64,000 bases of DNA from Ravibacter arvi (GCF_039540405.1 NZ_BAABEY010000002.1:186001-250000), one strand, 5' to 3'. Positions 1 to 9,406 are shown, numbered from the stretch's first letter. Program-made: numbers and translations. The notes: generated by a model not told the origin, from the sequence alone.

Positions 1-2
1 AG

Positions 3-1571
3 CGAAAGCATATCAACCCTGAACTAAAACGCATTGCCACGGCTGCCTGCGGAGACGCAAGCCCGTTTGTGAGGCGCTCCGCAGCTGAAGTACTGGATAA
101 GTTCGTTTCGTTAGAAAATCTAACAACGTTATTGAATATGTATAAATCGACTCCTGATTTGGATTCGCATTTGAAATACACCGTTTTACTCGCCCTGCGC
201 CACAACGTGGCCGGGAGCGGCGTCGCGGCCGGGCTGATACAGAGAGACTGGGCCCCGGAAGATGAGCGTATACTGGTACGGGCGGCCCTGGATGTTCCTG
301 ACAAAACACTTGCCAATTTCGTGGTGGCCTATTTGCTGAAGCAGGCACCGGAAGGAGACATATCCGATCAGGCGCTGTCTTATGTAGCCTCCTATGTCAC
401 GACTGACCAGGTAGAAACACTCGCTTCCCGCGTAACAAAAGGACTTCAGTCGTCAGACCCGCGCCGGTTGGCCCGGCTTCAGGCAATTGCCGACGGGGTT
501 CAAAAGACAGGAAAAGGGACGCCGGCCGGTTTGTCGGGCCTGCTGGAGGTGTCGGCTGCCGATGTGATCGCGACGATGAGCCGTATGAAGCCGGAAGAGC
601 TGCATCGCCTCCCGACAGAACGGAAGCGGGTATTTGTGGACGCGGCCGGGGTGCTTGCCCGCCTGCGCAGCCACAAAATGGAAGGTCCCCTGCTAGCCGT
701 ATTGCCCCTGGGTTACCCGTTGGAGCTTCAGCAGGCGGCGGTGAGCGCGTTGTCCCGGTACGCGCCGGATGCCTACACCAAGGTTTTTACCGACTTGTTT
801 ACCAATCCCGGAACTTCGGACGTCTATCGTGAAAAGCTCGTGCCGGCTATTGCAGCTAATCCCGCTGCCGAAAATCTTGAAAAATTGCGCAAGCGCCTGC
901 CGGGCAGCTCCCGTAATTTACAGACCGAGATTATCATGGCCCTGGTGGGCGCACCCGGGGGGCTTGAGATCGTGATGGATGCCTTGGAAGCCAATGAAGC
1001 GCCTGTCGACCTGCTCCAGGTCAAGCGGGTAAAAACCTACCTGGATGAACTGAACCGCAAGGAGAAAAATAAGCGGTTAAGCGCGCTTCTGGCAAAAAGC
1101 GAGGCGTCGGAAAAAGAGCTCGAGACCATCCTCGTTACGCGGGAGAAAGGGGCGCTCCAGTACCAAGGCAGCCCTGCAAAAGGCAGGCAGGTTTTCATGC
1201 AGAACTGCTCCGGATGTCACCAGATAAAAGGCGTGGGCGGCTTGGTCGGACCGCAGCTGGACGGAGTAGGTAACTGGGGAAAAAAGGCGCTGATAGAGAA
1301 AGTACTGTCGCCCAACCGGAACATTACGGAAGCGTTCAAGACTTACCAGATCAATCTTACCTCCGGTGAGCAAAAACTGGGACTGTACCGCCGAAAGGAA
1401 GGCGCCACGCTGGTTTTTGCCGATCATGCCGGCCAGGAGTTTTCGGTGCCGGAGAACCAGATTTCGGATTACACGGCCGTTAACATGACCATTATGCCCG
1501 ACCAGTTCCGTTATACTATCCCTGAAAATGATTTTTATGAATTGCTGACCTATCTCACAAGCGCCAAATAG
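3..1571 (+). CDS. HEAT-repeat / c-type cytochrome protein, C-terminal part (5' end outside window)
   Basis: The reading frame is open from base 3, so the gene starts upstream of the window; the GTG at 69 is only an internal codon. The visible 522 residues begin with alpha-helical HEAT-like repeats and end in a cytochrome c domain with one heme-binding CSGCH motif at 1206-1220 and a candidate Met ligand in NMTIMPDQF near the C-terminus. This arrangement matches the C-terminal half of the PVC-type heme-binding (CxxCH) proteins of Planctomycetes and Cytophagales, which usually carry a sugar-dehydrogenase-like propeller in front of the HEAT repeats. It is followed after 40 bp by an FG-GAP lipoprotein on the same strand, so the two are probably co-transcribed. 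The protein is presumably periplasmic or outer-membrane bound; its substrate is unknown. Confidence 0.85.
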   Translation, partial: RKHINPELKRIATAACGDASPFVRRSAAEVLDKFVSLENLTTLLNMYKSTPDLDSHLKYTVLLALRHNVAGSGVAAGLIQRDWAPEDERILVRAALDVPDKTLANFVVAYLLKQAPEGDISDQALSYVASYVTTDQVETLASRVTKGLQSSDPRRLARLQAIADGVQKTGKGTPAGLSGLLEVSAADVIATMSRMKPEELHRLPTERKRVFVDAAGVLARLRSHKMEGPLLAVLPLGYPLELQQAAVSALSRYAPDAYTKVFTDLFTNPGTSDVYREKLVPAIAANPAAENLEKLRKRLPGSSRNLQTEIIMALVGAPGGLEIVMDALEANEAPVDLLQVKRVKTYLDELNRKEKNKRLSALLAKSEASEKELETILVTREKGALQYQGSPAKGRQVFMQNCSGCHQIKGVGGLVGPQLDGVGNWGKKALIEKVLSPNRNITEAFKTYQINLTSGEQKLGLYRRKEGATLVFADHAGQEFSVPENQISDYTAVNMTIMPDQFRYTIPENDFYELLTYLTSAK

Positions 1572-1611
1572 CGAGGTCGCCGGCGATTCCTGATACTTAA
1601 ACTGAATACCA

Positions 1612-2775
1612 ATGAAAAAGATTTTGATCCCGGTTGTGCTCGGTTTGCTGGGCTCGGGAAGTTGTATGAACGGACAGCCGGCGCCAAGCCCGGTGAAGTT
1701 CAAAAAGCATACCCTGACCAAGGAATTTTTTGCCGAAGGCGTAGCCGTGGGCGATGTCAACCGCGACGGCAAGCCCGACATCCTGGCCGGCTCATACTGG
1801 TTTGAAGCGCCGGAGTGGAAGTCGCACGAGCTCGCCCCGCCGCTTTCATTTGCAGTAAATACCTATGGCAATGCTTTCCTGCATTTTACGATGGACGTGA
1901 ACCGGGACGGCTGGGTTGATTTTATCCGGATCGATCATCCTGGCGAGGCCGCGTATTGGTATGAGAACCCGAAAGGTAAACCGGGGCATTGGCCCATGCA
2001 TTTGCTTCACAGCTCGGTTGGGAACGAGTCCCCGCTTTTTGAAGATGTGGACGGTGACGGCCGGCCGGACCTGATTTGCAATGATTCGAAAACCAAAGAG
2101 TTTGTGTGGCTCAAAGCACCTTCAGGGAAAGGGGTTACGCAGTGGGAAAAATTCGTGATCAGCGATAACGACACGTTAGCCACACACAAGTATACCCATG
2201 GACTGGGATTTGCCGATATGAATGGTGACGGCAGAAAGGATGTCATTATCACCAAAGGCTGGTGGGAGGCGCCGAAAGACCGGAAGCAGAAGAACTGGGT
2301 TTTCCATCCGGCGGACTTTGGCGAGCCGTGCGCTCAGATGTACACCGGCGATTTTAATAAAGACGGCCTGTTGGATGTAATTGCCACCTCTGCACACCAG
2401 TTTGGCGTATGGTGGTACGAGCAGGGAAAAGGTCCGGGGGGAAGCCCGACGTGGAAAACGCACCTGATCGATAAGTCGCTTGGTCAGACCCATAGCCTGG
2501 CGGTTTCTGATCTCAGCGGCGACGGAAAGCCTGATCTTGTGACCGGGAAGCGTTTCTTCGCGCACAACGGTAATGATCCCGGCGAGCACGATCCGCCGTT
2601 ATTGATCTGGTATGAGTTTGTGCCCGGGAAAAATCCGTCGTGGATCCGTCACGTTATTGATGAAAATTCGGGTTCGGGGCTGCAACTGGTGGTTCAGGAC
2701 ATGAATGGCGATGGCAGGAATGACCTGGTAATCGGGAACAAGCGGGGCATATTCTATTTTGAACGGGAAAAATAA
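1612..2775 (+). CDS. FG-GAP/VCBS repeat lipoprotein
   Basis: A 387-residue exported protein. The N-terminus has a lysine pair, a hydrophobic stretch and the lipobox-like end GSGSC, so it is probably a lipoprotein. The rest is a beta-propeller of FG-GAP/VCBS type: at least seven calcium-binding loops of the form DxNxDG are visible (DVNRDGKPD, DVNRDGWVD, DVDGDGRPD, DMNGDGRKD, DFNKDGLLD, DLSGDGKPD, DMNGDGRND), each followed by a WxE/WYE strand. Such propellers bind ligands or partner proteins; no catalytic residue can be assigned. It lies 40 bp behind the cytochrome gene and ends at a strong terminator shared with the convergent helicase gene. The precise role is unknown. Confidence 0.9.
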   Translation: MKKILIPVVLGLLGSGSCMNGQPAPSPVKFKKHTLTKEFFAEGVAVGDVNRDGKPDILAGSYWFEAPEWKSHELAPPLSFAVNTYGNAFLHFTMDVNRDGWVDFIRIDHPGEAAYWYENPKGKPGHWPMHLLHSSVGNESPLFEDVDGDGRPDLICNDSKTKEFVWLKAPSGKGVTQWEKFVISDNDTLATHKYTHGLGFADMNGDGRKDVIITKGWWEAPKDRKQKNWVFHPADFGEPCAQMYTGDFNKDGLLDVIATSAHQFGVWWYEQGKGPGGSPTWKTHLIDKSLGQTHSLAVSDLSGDGKPDLVTGKRFFAHNGNDPGEHDPPLLIWYEFVPGKNPSWIRHVIDENSGSGLQLVVQDMNGDGRNDLVIGNKRGIFYFEREK

Positions 2776-2777
2776 AA

Positions 2778-2806
2778 GGGGGCGCTCAGCGCCCCCTCTC
2801 TCTTTC
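2778..2806. terminator. Bidirectional hairpin terminator
   Basis: Perfect 8-bp GC stem GGGGGCGC / GCGCCCCC (2778-2785 and 2789-2796) with a TCA loop, preceded by an A-run and followed by TCTCTCTTT. It lies between the convergent FG-GAP and helicase genes and should stop transcripts from both sides. Confidence 0.8.
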
Positions 2807-2824
2807 AAAAAAGGTGTCAGAACC

Positions 2825-4597
2825 TTACTTGGCTACGTCTACATTCACAAATTTGCCTTTGATCGTGTTGCCGTCCATTGCCTGGAGGACAGTCCGGACA
2901 TCGCGCTCCGGGATGTCTACGTAGGTAAATTTATCATGGATATCAATCGCACCGATCGACGTGCCGGGGATATTGGCTTCGCCTGCGATAGCTCCTACGA
3001 AGTCGCGAGGAGCAAGGTGATCCTGTCTGCCCAGGTTAAAGAACAGGCGGGTCATACCGGCTTCGGCCCGGCCACGGCGTCCTTCGCTGCGGCCACCGAA
3101 ACCACCCCGGTCACCGCCGCGGTCGTTCCCCCGGCGCTCGCCGAAACGGCTGTCGTTGCGGCGTTCGCCACGACTTTCAAAACGGCCTCCTCTTCTGTCG
3201 CCACGCCGGTCGCCGCGTTCTTCTCCGCGCCGGTCGCCTCTTCTTTCCTCCCATGCCAGGTTGCTGTCGGCATACTCATTTTTCTGCACGCCCATTATTT
3301 TCTGAGCCATTGCAGCTACTACCTGCTCAATGGTATAACCACTGTGGCGCAGTGATTCCAAAACGTCTTCGTAAGAAGTAACGTCGTTGTTTTCTTCAAT
3401 TGTACTGGCAATGGTAGCCACAAAGCGCGCTTTCCGTACGCCGAGAATGTCTTCGAAAGAAGGAATTACCCCTTTCTCGATTTTGGCCTTGGCATAAGCT
3501 TCGATTCCTTTCAGACGGAATTTCTCATCACGTGCAACGAGAGAGAACGCTTTCCCGGATTTACCTGCACGGCCAGTCCGGCCAATTCTGTGCACGTAGT
3601 ACTCTTCATCGAGCGGGATGTCGTGGTTAATAACGGCATCCAGTCCGCTGACGTCAATACCGCGGGCCGCAACGTCGGTAGCAACCAGGATGGTGGTGAC
3701 ACCCGCCTTGAATTTGCTCATAACGTTGTTCCGCTGCTGCTGGCGAAGGTCACCGTGAAGTCCTTCTGCGGCGTAACCGCGCAACTGAAGCTCTTCCACG
3801 ATTTCATCCACCTTGCGTTTGGTATTACAGAAAACCAGCAGCGACTTGATATCATGCGTATCGATCAGGCGGGTCATTACTTCTACTTTGGCCTGGGGCT
3901 TCACCTCGAAGTACACCTGCTCAATGTTCTGGTTGGTCAGCTCGTTGCGAACAACCTTCACCAATACCGGGTTCTGCTGGAACTTGCGGGTAATGGTCAT
4001 GATCGGCTTGGACATGGTGGCCGAGAAAAGAATAGTTTGCCTTTCCTCCGGCATGTCGGTAAGAATACTTTCGATATCTTCCCTGAAACCCATATCCAAC
4101 ATTTCATCCGCCTCGTCCAGCACCATCATTTTGACGCTGTCAAGGTGGAGTGTGCCGCGCTCCAGGTGATCCATTACACGACCGGGAGTACCCACCACGA
4201 TATGGACTCCTTTCCTGAGCGAACGAATCTGGCGTTCTATGGAATCACCACCGTAAATGGCTTCAATTTTAATCTGGGGAACATATTTTGCGATTTTACG
4301 CAACTCTTCGGATACCTGCACCGCCAGTTCGCGGGTAGGGCAGAGGATGAGCGCCTGTATCGCGTTTTCGCTGGCGTCAACCCTTTCAAGTACGGGGATA
4401 CCAAACGCAGCGGTTTTTCCTGTACCGGTTTGCGCCTGCCCGATTACGTCGTTACCTTCCAATACCGGCGGGATACCCTGCGCCTGGATAGGAGAGGGTT
4501 TTTCAATCCCCATTGAAGCCAGCCCTTTCAGAATCTCCTCGGAAATACCCAGCTCTTGGAATGTTTCAACGGTCGAATTACTTTCAATAATTGTCAT
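2825..4597 (-). CDS. deaD: DEAD-box ATP-dependent RNA helicase (DeaD/CsdA type)
   Basis: 590 residues with all helicase motifs in order: Walker A AQTGTGKT (55-62), PTREL (88-92), TPGR (137-140), DEAD (161-164), SAT (192-194), ARGID and HRIGRTGR in the second RecA domain. A 60-residue linker rich in RGG/RGD repeats (about 450-515) follows, and then a C-terminal DbpA-like RNA-binding domain (about 516-590). Known relatives unwind structured RNA during ribosome assembly and cold adaptation. It is a single-gene unit: the promoter candidate at 4929-4959 implies a leader of about 325 nt, which suggests post-transcriptional control. The linker placed between the helicase core and the RNA-binding domain, rather than at the extreme C-terminus, is slightly unusual. 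The gene symbol is by family, not by proven orthology. Confidence 0.95.
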   Translation of the reverse strand: MTIIESNSTVETFQELGISEEILKGLASMGIEKPSPIQAQGIPPVLEGNDVIGQAQTGTGKTAAFGIPVLERVDASENAIQALILCPTRELAVQVSEELRKIAKYVPQIKIEAIYGGDSIERQIRSLRKGVHIVVGTPGRVMDHLERGTLHLDSVKMMVLDEADEMLDMGFREDIESILTDMPEERQTILFSATMSKPIMTITRKFQQNPVLVKVVRNELTNQNIEQVYFEVKPQAKVEVMTRLIDTHDIKSLLVFCNTKRKVDEIVEELQLRGYAAEGLHGDLRQQQRNNVMSKFKAGVTTILVATDVAARGIDVSGLDAVINHDIPLDEEYYVHRIGRTGRAGKSGKAFSLVARDEKFRLKGIEAYAKAKIEKGVIPSFEDILGVRKARFVATIASTIEENNDVTSYEDVLESLRHSGYTIEQVVAAMAQKIMGVQKNEYADSNLAWEERRGDRRGEERGDRRGDRRGGRFESRGERRNDSRFGERRGNDRGGDRGGFGGRSEGRRGRAEAGMTRLFFNLGRQDHLAPRDFVGAIAGEANIPGTSIGAIDIHDKFTYVDIPERDVRTVLQAMDGNTIKGKFVNVDVAK

Positions 4598-4922
4598 TTT
4601 ACCTTTTTTAATCTTTTAGTGATTACCTGTTTTTAGTTTGACAGAGGTAACCGATAGCTGATACCGGCGGCAAGTAATTGTGCTGTTTTCTGTTTGCAAG
4701 CGTTTTGTAAAGGCACAACCGAACCGGCGCGGGCCGACCAGCGTGTTTCAAAAGTTTCACAAAGCCAATTTCACCATTTTGGGTTACCAAAGCCTTCCGC
4801 GATACACCCGGGAGGCTCTGCAGGACCATACTGAAGGCCAAACGAGTTGGCGACGTAGTTGACGGGAACACGTTAATATCCCCTTTGAGAAGCAGAGAAA
4901 CGAACGGATGTGTTCGCTAAAT
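4598..4922 (-). promoter_or_regulatory. Long 5' leader of the DEAD-box helicase mRNA
   Basis: About 325 nt separate the predicted transcription start from the helicase ATG, without a convincing gene. On the RNA strand it contains a stable hairpin made from AGCCTCCC and GGAAGGCT (plus-strand 4792-4817 region), several GC-rich stretches, and a U/A-rich end directly before the start codon. Long structured leaders are known for cold-shock helicases in other bacteria; regulation here is inference from length and position only. Confidence 0.4.
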
Positions 4923-4928
4923 TTTGCG

Positions 4929-4959
4929 CAAAGGTAGAAGAAGTTTTATTGTCATGCAA
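4929..4959 (-). promoter_or_regulatory. Bacteroidota-type promoter of the helicase gene
   Basis: On the minus strand, TTG (4959-4957), a 20-bp spacer, then TACCTTTG (4936-4929), which fits the Bacteroidota -33 TTTG / -7 TAnnTTTG consensus. It is placed about 330 bp before the helicase start codon. Confidence 0.55.
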
Positions 4960-4988
4960 TAGTGATGCTTATATTTTTTTTGAAAAGG

Positions 4989-5702
4989 CTAGCGCCACTG
5001 GCTCAGCGCGGAATTGAGCGCCTCTTCCACCCGGATTCTCGGCTTGTGAAAATAAATGAGCCCGTGACCGGGCAGCATTATGTCTACATCAATCCTGGAA
5101 AGTTTTAACAGGGATTGGATGTAGACCGGCTTATTGAAGTCTATACTGCCGTCCCAGCCAAAATCACCGCCCAGCAAAGTACCGATTACATCGCCGCTGA
5201 AATTGAGAACGCGGCCTTCCCAGGTCAGCAGGTAGGCCGTGCAGCCCATGCTGTGGCCGGGAACGTGTACGGTTTTGAAGGTGAGGCCCAGCAGCCCGAA
5301 TTCCTCCCCGTCGGCCAGTTTTTGGTCCACTTCAAAAGGCACGAAGGTCTTGTGGTACAGGAACCCGCAACACCGGTCATCACCGGTAGCTACTGCTTCT
5401 GCAGTCTCCTGTATAGCCACAAATTTCACCCCCATTTCCTTTAGTTTGTGTCCACCGCCTGCGTGGTCAAAATGCGGGTGCGTGAGTATACAGTAACGGA
5501 TCTCCTCGGGTTGGAGTCCCCAGTAACGCATATTCCGGAAAATCTGGTCGAGTGTGTCACCGCAGCCGCAGTCGATCATAATCAGGCCTTGTTCTGTTTT
5601 GATTACATAGCTGTTGGCATCGTTCCAGAGTGCGCGTGGTTCGTCAAATGTGATTCCGTTCAAATCACCGCCTACCTGGTATATATCTTTCAGTACTTGC
5701 AT
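4989..5702 (-). CDS. MBL-fold metallo-hydrolase
   Basis: 237 residues with the metallo-beta-lactamase signature: HxHxDH seen as HPHFDH within LTHPHFDHAGG, a second histidine in VHVPGHSMG, an aspartate in NFSGDVIG and a C-terminal PGHG histidine, together able to bind two metal ions. There is no signal peptide, so the enzyme is cytoplasmic. The family includes glyoxalase II-like, lactonase and thiolester hydrolases; nothing in the sequence fixes the substrate. A CCG pair (DDRCCG) in the middle is not a standard metal ligand. The gene stands alone, flanked by the helicase leader and by about 180 bp without features upstream. Confidence 0.88.
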   Translation of the reverse strand: MQVLKDIYQVGGDLNGITFDEPRALWNDANSYVIKTEQGLIMIDCGCGDTLDQIFRNMRYWGLQPEEIRYCILTHPHFDHAGGGHKLKEMGVKFVAIQETAEAVATGDDRCCGFLYHKTFVPFEVDQKLADGEEFGLLGLTFKTVHVPGHSMGCTAYLLTWEGRVLNFSGDVIGTLLGGDFGWDGSIDFNKPVYIQSLLKLSRIDVDIMLPGHGLIYFHKPRIRVEEALNSALSQWR

Positions 5703-5886
5703 CGAGGAAAACTATTAACTCTAATGGTTGCCGGATGGCGGCTGTATGTTGTATCCATCGTCCGGTTGCTTAATTTATGTACTGGTTTTGATAGTTTCCG
5801 GGCTAACCCGGGCCTGCAAATATTGTCGGCAGCAAGGGAAAAACGGTTTCGGAGGGCGGTTTGCCGGGTCTGGATCCATAATCAGA

Positions 5887-6642
5887 TCACCGGTAGCGGA
5901 ATTCCATTTCGTGAACAAGGTTTCCTGTTTCGTCCTTCATCACCGACGATGTCGGATAGCCGCCGGTATCGTAGCGGTATTCCTCCCTGAAAATCACCGG
6001 GCGGTTTTCGGGCAGGATGATCGTCGTTTCAATAATTTCGTTCTCACTTGAAAAAAGCGGGAAGAGGTCAGGTATTACCGGGTACAGAAACCTGGCTGAG
6101 CTATAAGGCGATTTTTGAGAACCATGCTTCCAGCCCAGCATGAGCTCACCGGCGTCATTGGTAACCCTGGCCAGGTTATTGCCGGTATAAATGAGCGTAT
6201 AAGCATATACAACTCCTGACTGGTCGGAAAATTTCATTTTTTTGATCTTACCGCCTGAAATTTCATAGGTAATCCGGCTCTCCATAATTTCTTCCGGTTT
6301 TTGCGGGTCGAAAACCTTGTGCGCAGCGTGGGCGGGTTCACCGTTTTCACCGTAGACCACATCGAAGAGCTGAACGGTCCGGTCAGACTCGATTTCGAAC
6401 CTGACCGGCTTGTCGTCAGCATCGTAAATTATTTTGCTCCGGTAGCGGTCTTCGGGGCTGCTGTATTCCGACAGCCGGTTTTTGCCGTCGTATGTCAATT
6501 GATAGGTAACCGTACGGCCGCTGATCCTGGCAATTGTGCCCGTAAGCAGCTTCATCACCGGCGGAGTCGGGGTATCGTTTTTTTCACGGCAGCTCCCGGC
6601 GACCCAGAAGCACATAAGAAATAGGATGAATTGTCTTGTCAT
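5887..6642 (-). CDS. Putative lipoprotein with YD-repeat/DUF4595-like beta strands
   Basis: 251 residues. The N-terminus is a lipoprotein signal ending in VAGSC (cysteine about residue 18), followed by a short polar linker. The body consists of repeated strands of the kind YxxxGRLxxxxx (LTYDGKNRLSEY, VVYGENGEPAHA, YTLIYTGNNLARV, YRYDTGGYPTSSV), resembling the YD-repeat or DUF4595 lipoproteins common in Bacteroidota. No enzymatic motif is visible. The start codon is immediately preceded by a CTCA-type heptad array (6643-6674), so little space remains for an ordinary leader. Probably outer-membrane anchored; function unknown. Confidence 0.8.
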   Translation of the reverse strand: MTRQFILFLMCFWVAGSCREKNDTPTPPVMKLLTGTIARISGRTVTYQLTYDGKNRLSEYSSPEDRYRSKIIYDADDKPVRFEIESDRTVQLFDVVYGENGEPAHAAHKVFDPQKPEEIMESRITYEISGGKIKKMKFSDQSGVVYAYTLIYTGNNLARVTNDAGELMLGWKHGSQKSPYSSARFLYPVIPDLFPLFSSENEIIETTIILPENRPVIFREEYRYDTGGYPTSSVMKDETGNLVHEMEFRYR

Positions 6643-6674
6643 GTGAGTTGTGAGGTGTGAGGTGTGAGTGGTGG
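6643..6674 (-). repeat. TGAG-heptad array abutting a start codon
   Basis: Plus-strand heptads of the type TGAGGTG; on the coding strand of the lipoprotein they read CTCACACCTCACACCTCAC and touch the ATG. Single-arm member of the heptad family. Confidence 0.75.
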
Positions 6675-6762
6675 GCTGTGCCGGGATTCAGACCGGCGCA
6701 CGGAAGCATTGCTGCAATGGCGGCGCACGCTGTGGTGAAAAATAAAAACAGGAAGGCAGAGC

Positions 6763-7404
6763 CTACGAAATCAGGCCGCGCAGATAGGCCTCCTTGACCA
6801 GTCCTGCGGGATTTTTGATATTGAGTTTCTGGTTGAGGCTGTGCCGGTGTGATTCCACGGTGCGTATGCTCAGGAACAGCTTGTCCGCTATTTCCTGGTT
6901 GGAAAATTCATGGGCGATCAGTGTCAGGATTTCCTTTTCACGGCTGGTGAGCCTGATCTGGCCGGCCGGTTTTTTACCCATGATCGTGTGCTGAAGGATC
7001 GCCTGCTCAATTTGGCTGTCAATAAATTGCTCCCCCCCCTTTACCGTTCTGATTGCGCGCAACAGGGTTTGTTTGTCAGTGCCTTTCAGCAGGTAGCCTT
7101 TTGCGCCGCCACGCATCATTTTGCGCACGTAAACAATTTCGTCGTGGTTGGTAAGCGCTACCACGGGAAGCTGTGGGTAGCGGGTCGAAATTTCCGTGCA
7201 GAGTTCTATCCCGTTTATGTCAGGCAGTTCAATATCCAGCAGGAGCACATCGGGGACCTGCTGCCTCAGGGCGGCCTTTACTTCTGCGCCGCTATGCGCA
7301 GTAAACAGGATACGGACGCCCGTTTCCTCGCTTAACATATGAGTCAGGCCGCTGACGATCAGCGAATGGTCATCGGCAATTCCTAGCGTGATCATGGGAT
7401 GCAT
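6763..7404 (-). CDS. NarL/FixJ-family response regulator
   Basis: 213 residues: an N-terminal receiver domain with the acidic pair ADDH, the phospho-acceptor aspartate in LLLDIELPD and a conserved lysine in LLKGTDKQ; then a LuxR-type helix-turn-helix (SREKEILTLIAHEFSNQEIA, about 150-205). It is a cytoplasmic DNA-binding regulator. It lies 76 bp downstream of the TPR histidine kinase on the same strand and is its evident partner. The ATG at 7404 (MHPMIT) was kept; an in-frame ATG at 7395 would start directly at MITLGIADDH and is equally possible. Target genes are not visible; the nearby LytTR regulator and lipoprotein/TonB genes are candidates only by proximity. Confidence 0.93.
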   Translation of the reverse strand: MHPMITLGIADDHSLIVSGLTHMLSEETGVRILFTAHSGAEVKAALRQQVPDVLLLDIELPDINGIELCTEISTRYPQLPVVALTNHDEIVYVRKMMRGGAKGYLLKGTDKQTLLRAIRTVKGGEQFIDSQIEQAILQHTIMGKKPAGQIRLTSREKEILTLIAHEFSNQEIADKLFLSIRTVESHRHSLNQKLNIKNPAGLVKEAYLRGLIS

Positions 7405-7480
7405 CAGTTTTTCGACAAAGTAAAAGAGAAACCTCAGAATGTTTCTCCGTAGTTTTACTTAACTTCATTTTTAGGGGGAT

Positions 7481-9406
7481 TTACAGGGTAACAACAGGCC
7501 GGTTTTTGCCCGATTCTCCGAAAGCTTCCGTATCAATTTCAACATATACGGACGTCCCGTCTCCCGGCCGGGACGTAATCTCCAGGATCCCCTTCAACAT
7601 ATTGATCCGGGAAGACAGGTTTTGTAACCCGGTTCCGGTCTTTTTCAATTCGTTCGGGTCAAAGCCCCTTCCATTGTCCTCAATCGTGATGGTTATCCTG
7701 CTGTCTTCGCCCACCACCTGAACAATTCCTTCTGTAGCCTCAGCGTGCCTGATCATGTTGCTGACCGCTTCCTGTATGATCCTGTAGAGTAGTAATTCCG
7801 TGTTTTTATCCAGTTCCGGAAGTATACCGACCACGTAAAATTCAAGGTTGAGGCCGGGATGCCTGATCCGGTCGCAAAATGCACGTATGGCATACTCAAA
7901 TCCTTCGTTCAGTACAATTTCGGGGGCAAGATTGTGCGAGATATTCCGGATTTCCTGCATGGCAATATCGATGAGTTCCCGGAGAGTACCGTTGCCGGCG
8001 GGAGGCTTTTCCATGGAATGGAGCTGCAGCTTCGCAGCCGAGAGCAGGCTTGCTACCCCGTCATGGAGCTCCCTGGCGGTACGGGCTCTTTCTGCTTCTT
8101 CGCCCTTAAGGTGGGCTTCCAGCAAGCGCCTTTCCTGTAGAGAAGCTTCTGTTTTTCGTTTTTGACGGCTGATCAGGCGGCCGGAAATATAGGCCAGCAG
8201 CAGAATCACCGCCAGCGAAACCGATAGCAAAATCCACTTGTTTTTTCGCTCGAGCTCACCGTGCTGCTGGCTTATTTTCAGGTCGCGCTCCGCCAGTCCT
8301 TTTTCCTTTTCGACAGTCTGGTACTTTACTTCCAACTCTTGTATGGTGTTGCGGGTTTCCAGGTTAAGCAGTGAGTCGCTGAGTATTTCATAGCGCTTCC
8401 GGAGCTGAAGGGCTTCGCGGTAATGCCCGGTAGCCTCCTTGATTTCGGCACCGGAAAGCAGCAGCTCCTTGAGCTGGGGTTTTGCCAGTTCCTGTTCCGC
8501 CAGTGAAGCCGCGCGGTTGTAGTAAGTATCGGCATGGTGATATTGCTTCATGTCCTTGTAGACCGACGAAATTCCGGTTAGCACATATACCTCGTTCCCC
8601 GGGGCGCTTTCAGGCAGGAGTGCGGTGGCTTTCCGGTAGTTGTCCAGCGCAAGCTCAAACTTCTTTTGCCTGCGGTATATATCGCCGAGGTTATTGTAGG
8701 CCTGGAATTGCATTTGCTTATCGTTGTGCGCGGTCCCAATCGTGAGGAACTCTTTGCCGTGCTGCTCGGCGTTTTCAAGATCTCCGAGTAATACCTCGGC
8801 CACCATCACATTTACCAGGCTTCGTCCCATAGCCACCGAATCTTTCAGCGACACGGCAATTTCATAGGCTTTCCGGGCATACAGCAGTCCTTTTTCCACG
8901 TCCTTCAGGTCCATCAGGAGTGACGCGAGGTTATTGTAATATTTCCGGCGATCCGACAAATCCTTTACGCCGGGATTGCCGATTTCAGATGAAATTTCCA
9001 GTGCTTTCATCAGGTATTCGGAGGCAAGCCGGAGCTTTCCCATGGCCTGATGCTGCAGTGCGATCGTGCTGTAAGCTGCTGCGGCTCTCGGCTTGTTACC
9101 GATTCTAAGCGCGATCGCGAGTGCCTCGGTGGCCAGTTCAAGCGCTTCCTGGTACCGGATTTGCCCGTACAGGAAAGCCGCATAATTACCGGCGTATGCC
9201 AGCCGGCCGTTATCAAAGCCTATGGCTTCCGACAATTCACCCGCCTTTTTGAAATAACCGGCGGCGGAATCGGCTTGCCCGCGGGCCTGGAAGGATTTTG
9301 CCGTTTCCACGAATTCGTACACACGGCTGGTATCGGCTGAACGCTCGCCACTGCGGGCAGTGAAAAATAACGACAGCAGGAGCAGCAGAAGAGGTATTTT
9401 TTTCAT
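7481..9406 (-). CDS. TPR-containing sensor histidine kinase (HisKA_3 type)
   Basis: 641 residues with a cleavable signal peptide (MKKIPLLLLLLSL), a periplasmic region of about 350 residues built from tetratricopeptide repeats (for example AYNNLGDIYRRQKKFELALD), one transmembrane helix near 397-417 (WILLSVSLAVILLLAYISG), a coiled-coil linker, the dimerisation/phospho-acceptor motif ELHDGVASLLSA, and a HATPase_c domain with N box (IIQEAVSNMIRHA), DNGRGF and TGTGLQN boxes. The architecture is common in Bacteroidota, where the periplasmic TPR domain probably senses a protein or peptide signal. It is followed by its NarL-type regulator. The ligand is unknown. Confidence 0.93.
   Translation of the reverse strand: MKKIPLLLLLLSLFFTARSGERSADTSRVYEFVETAKSFQARGQADSAAGYFKKAGELSEAIGFDNGRLAYAGNYAAFLYGQIRYQEALELATEALAIALRIGNKPRAAAAYSTIALQHQAMGKLRLASEYLMKALEISSEIGNPGVKDLSDRRKYYNNLASLLMDLKDVEKGLLYARKAYEIAVSLKDSVAMGRSLVNVMVAEVLLGDLENAEQHGKEFLTIGTAHNDKQMQFQAYNNLGDIYRRQKKFELALDNYRKATALLPESAPGNEVYVLTGISSVYKDMKQYHHADTYYNRAASLAEQELAKPQLKELLLSGAEIKEATGHYREALQLRKRYEILSDSLLNLETRNTIQELEVKYQTVEKEKGLAERDLKISQQHGELERKNKWILLSVSLAVILLLAYISGRLISRQKRKTEASLQERRLLEAHLKGEEAERARTARELHDGVASLLSAAKLQLHSMEKPPAGNGTLRELIDIAMQEIRNISHNLAPEIVLNEGFEYAIRAFCDRIRHPGLNLEFYVVGILPELDKNTELLLYRIIQEAVSNMIRHAEATEGIVQVVGEDSRITITIEDNGRGFDPNELKKTGTGLQNLSSRINMLKGILEITSRPGDGTSVYVEIDTEAFGESGKNRPVVTL

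Noticed and set aside
3590..4516. 308-codon open frame antisense to the helicase
   Set aside because: Composition mirrors the helicase codons on the other strand; no signal or motif of its own.
4623..4871. 82-codon open frame upstream of the helicase gene
   Set aside because: Low-complexity start codons, no family resemblance and position inside the probable helicase leader; treated as non-coding.
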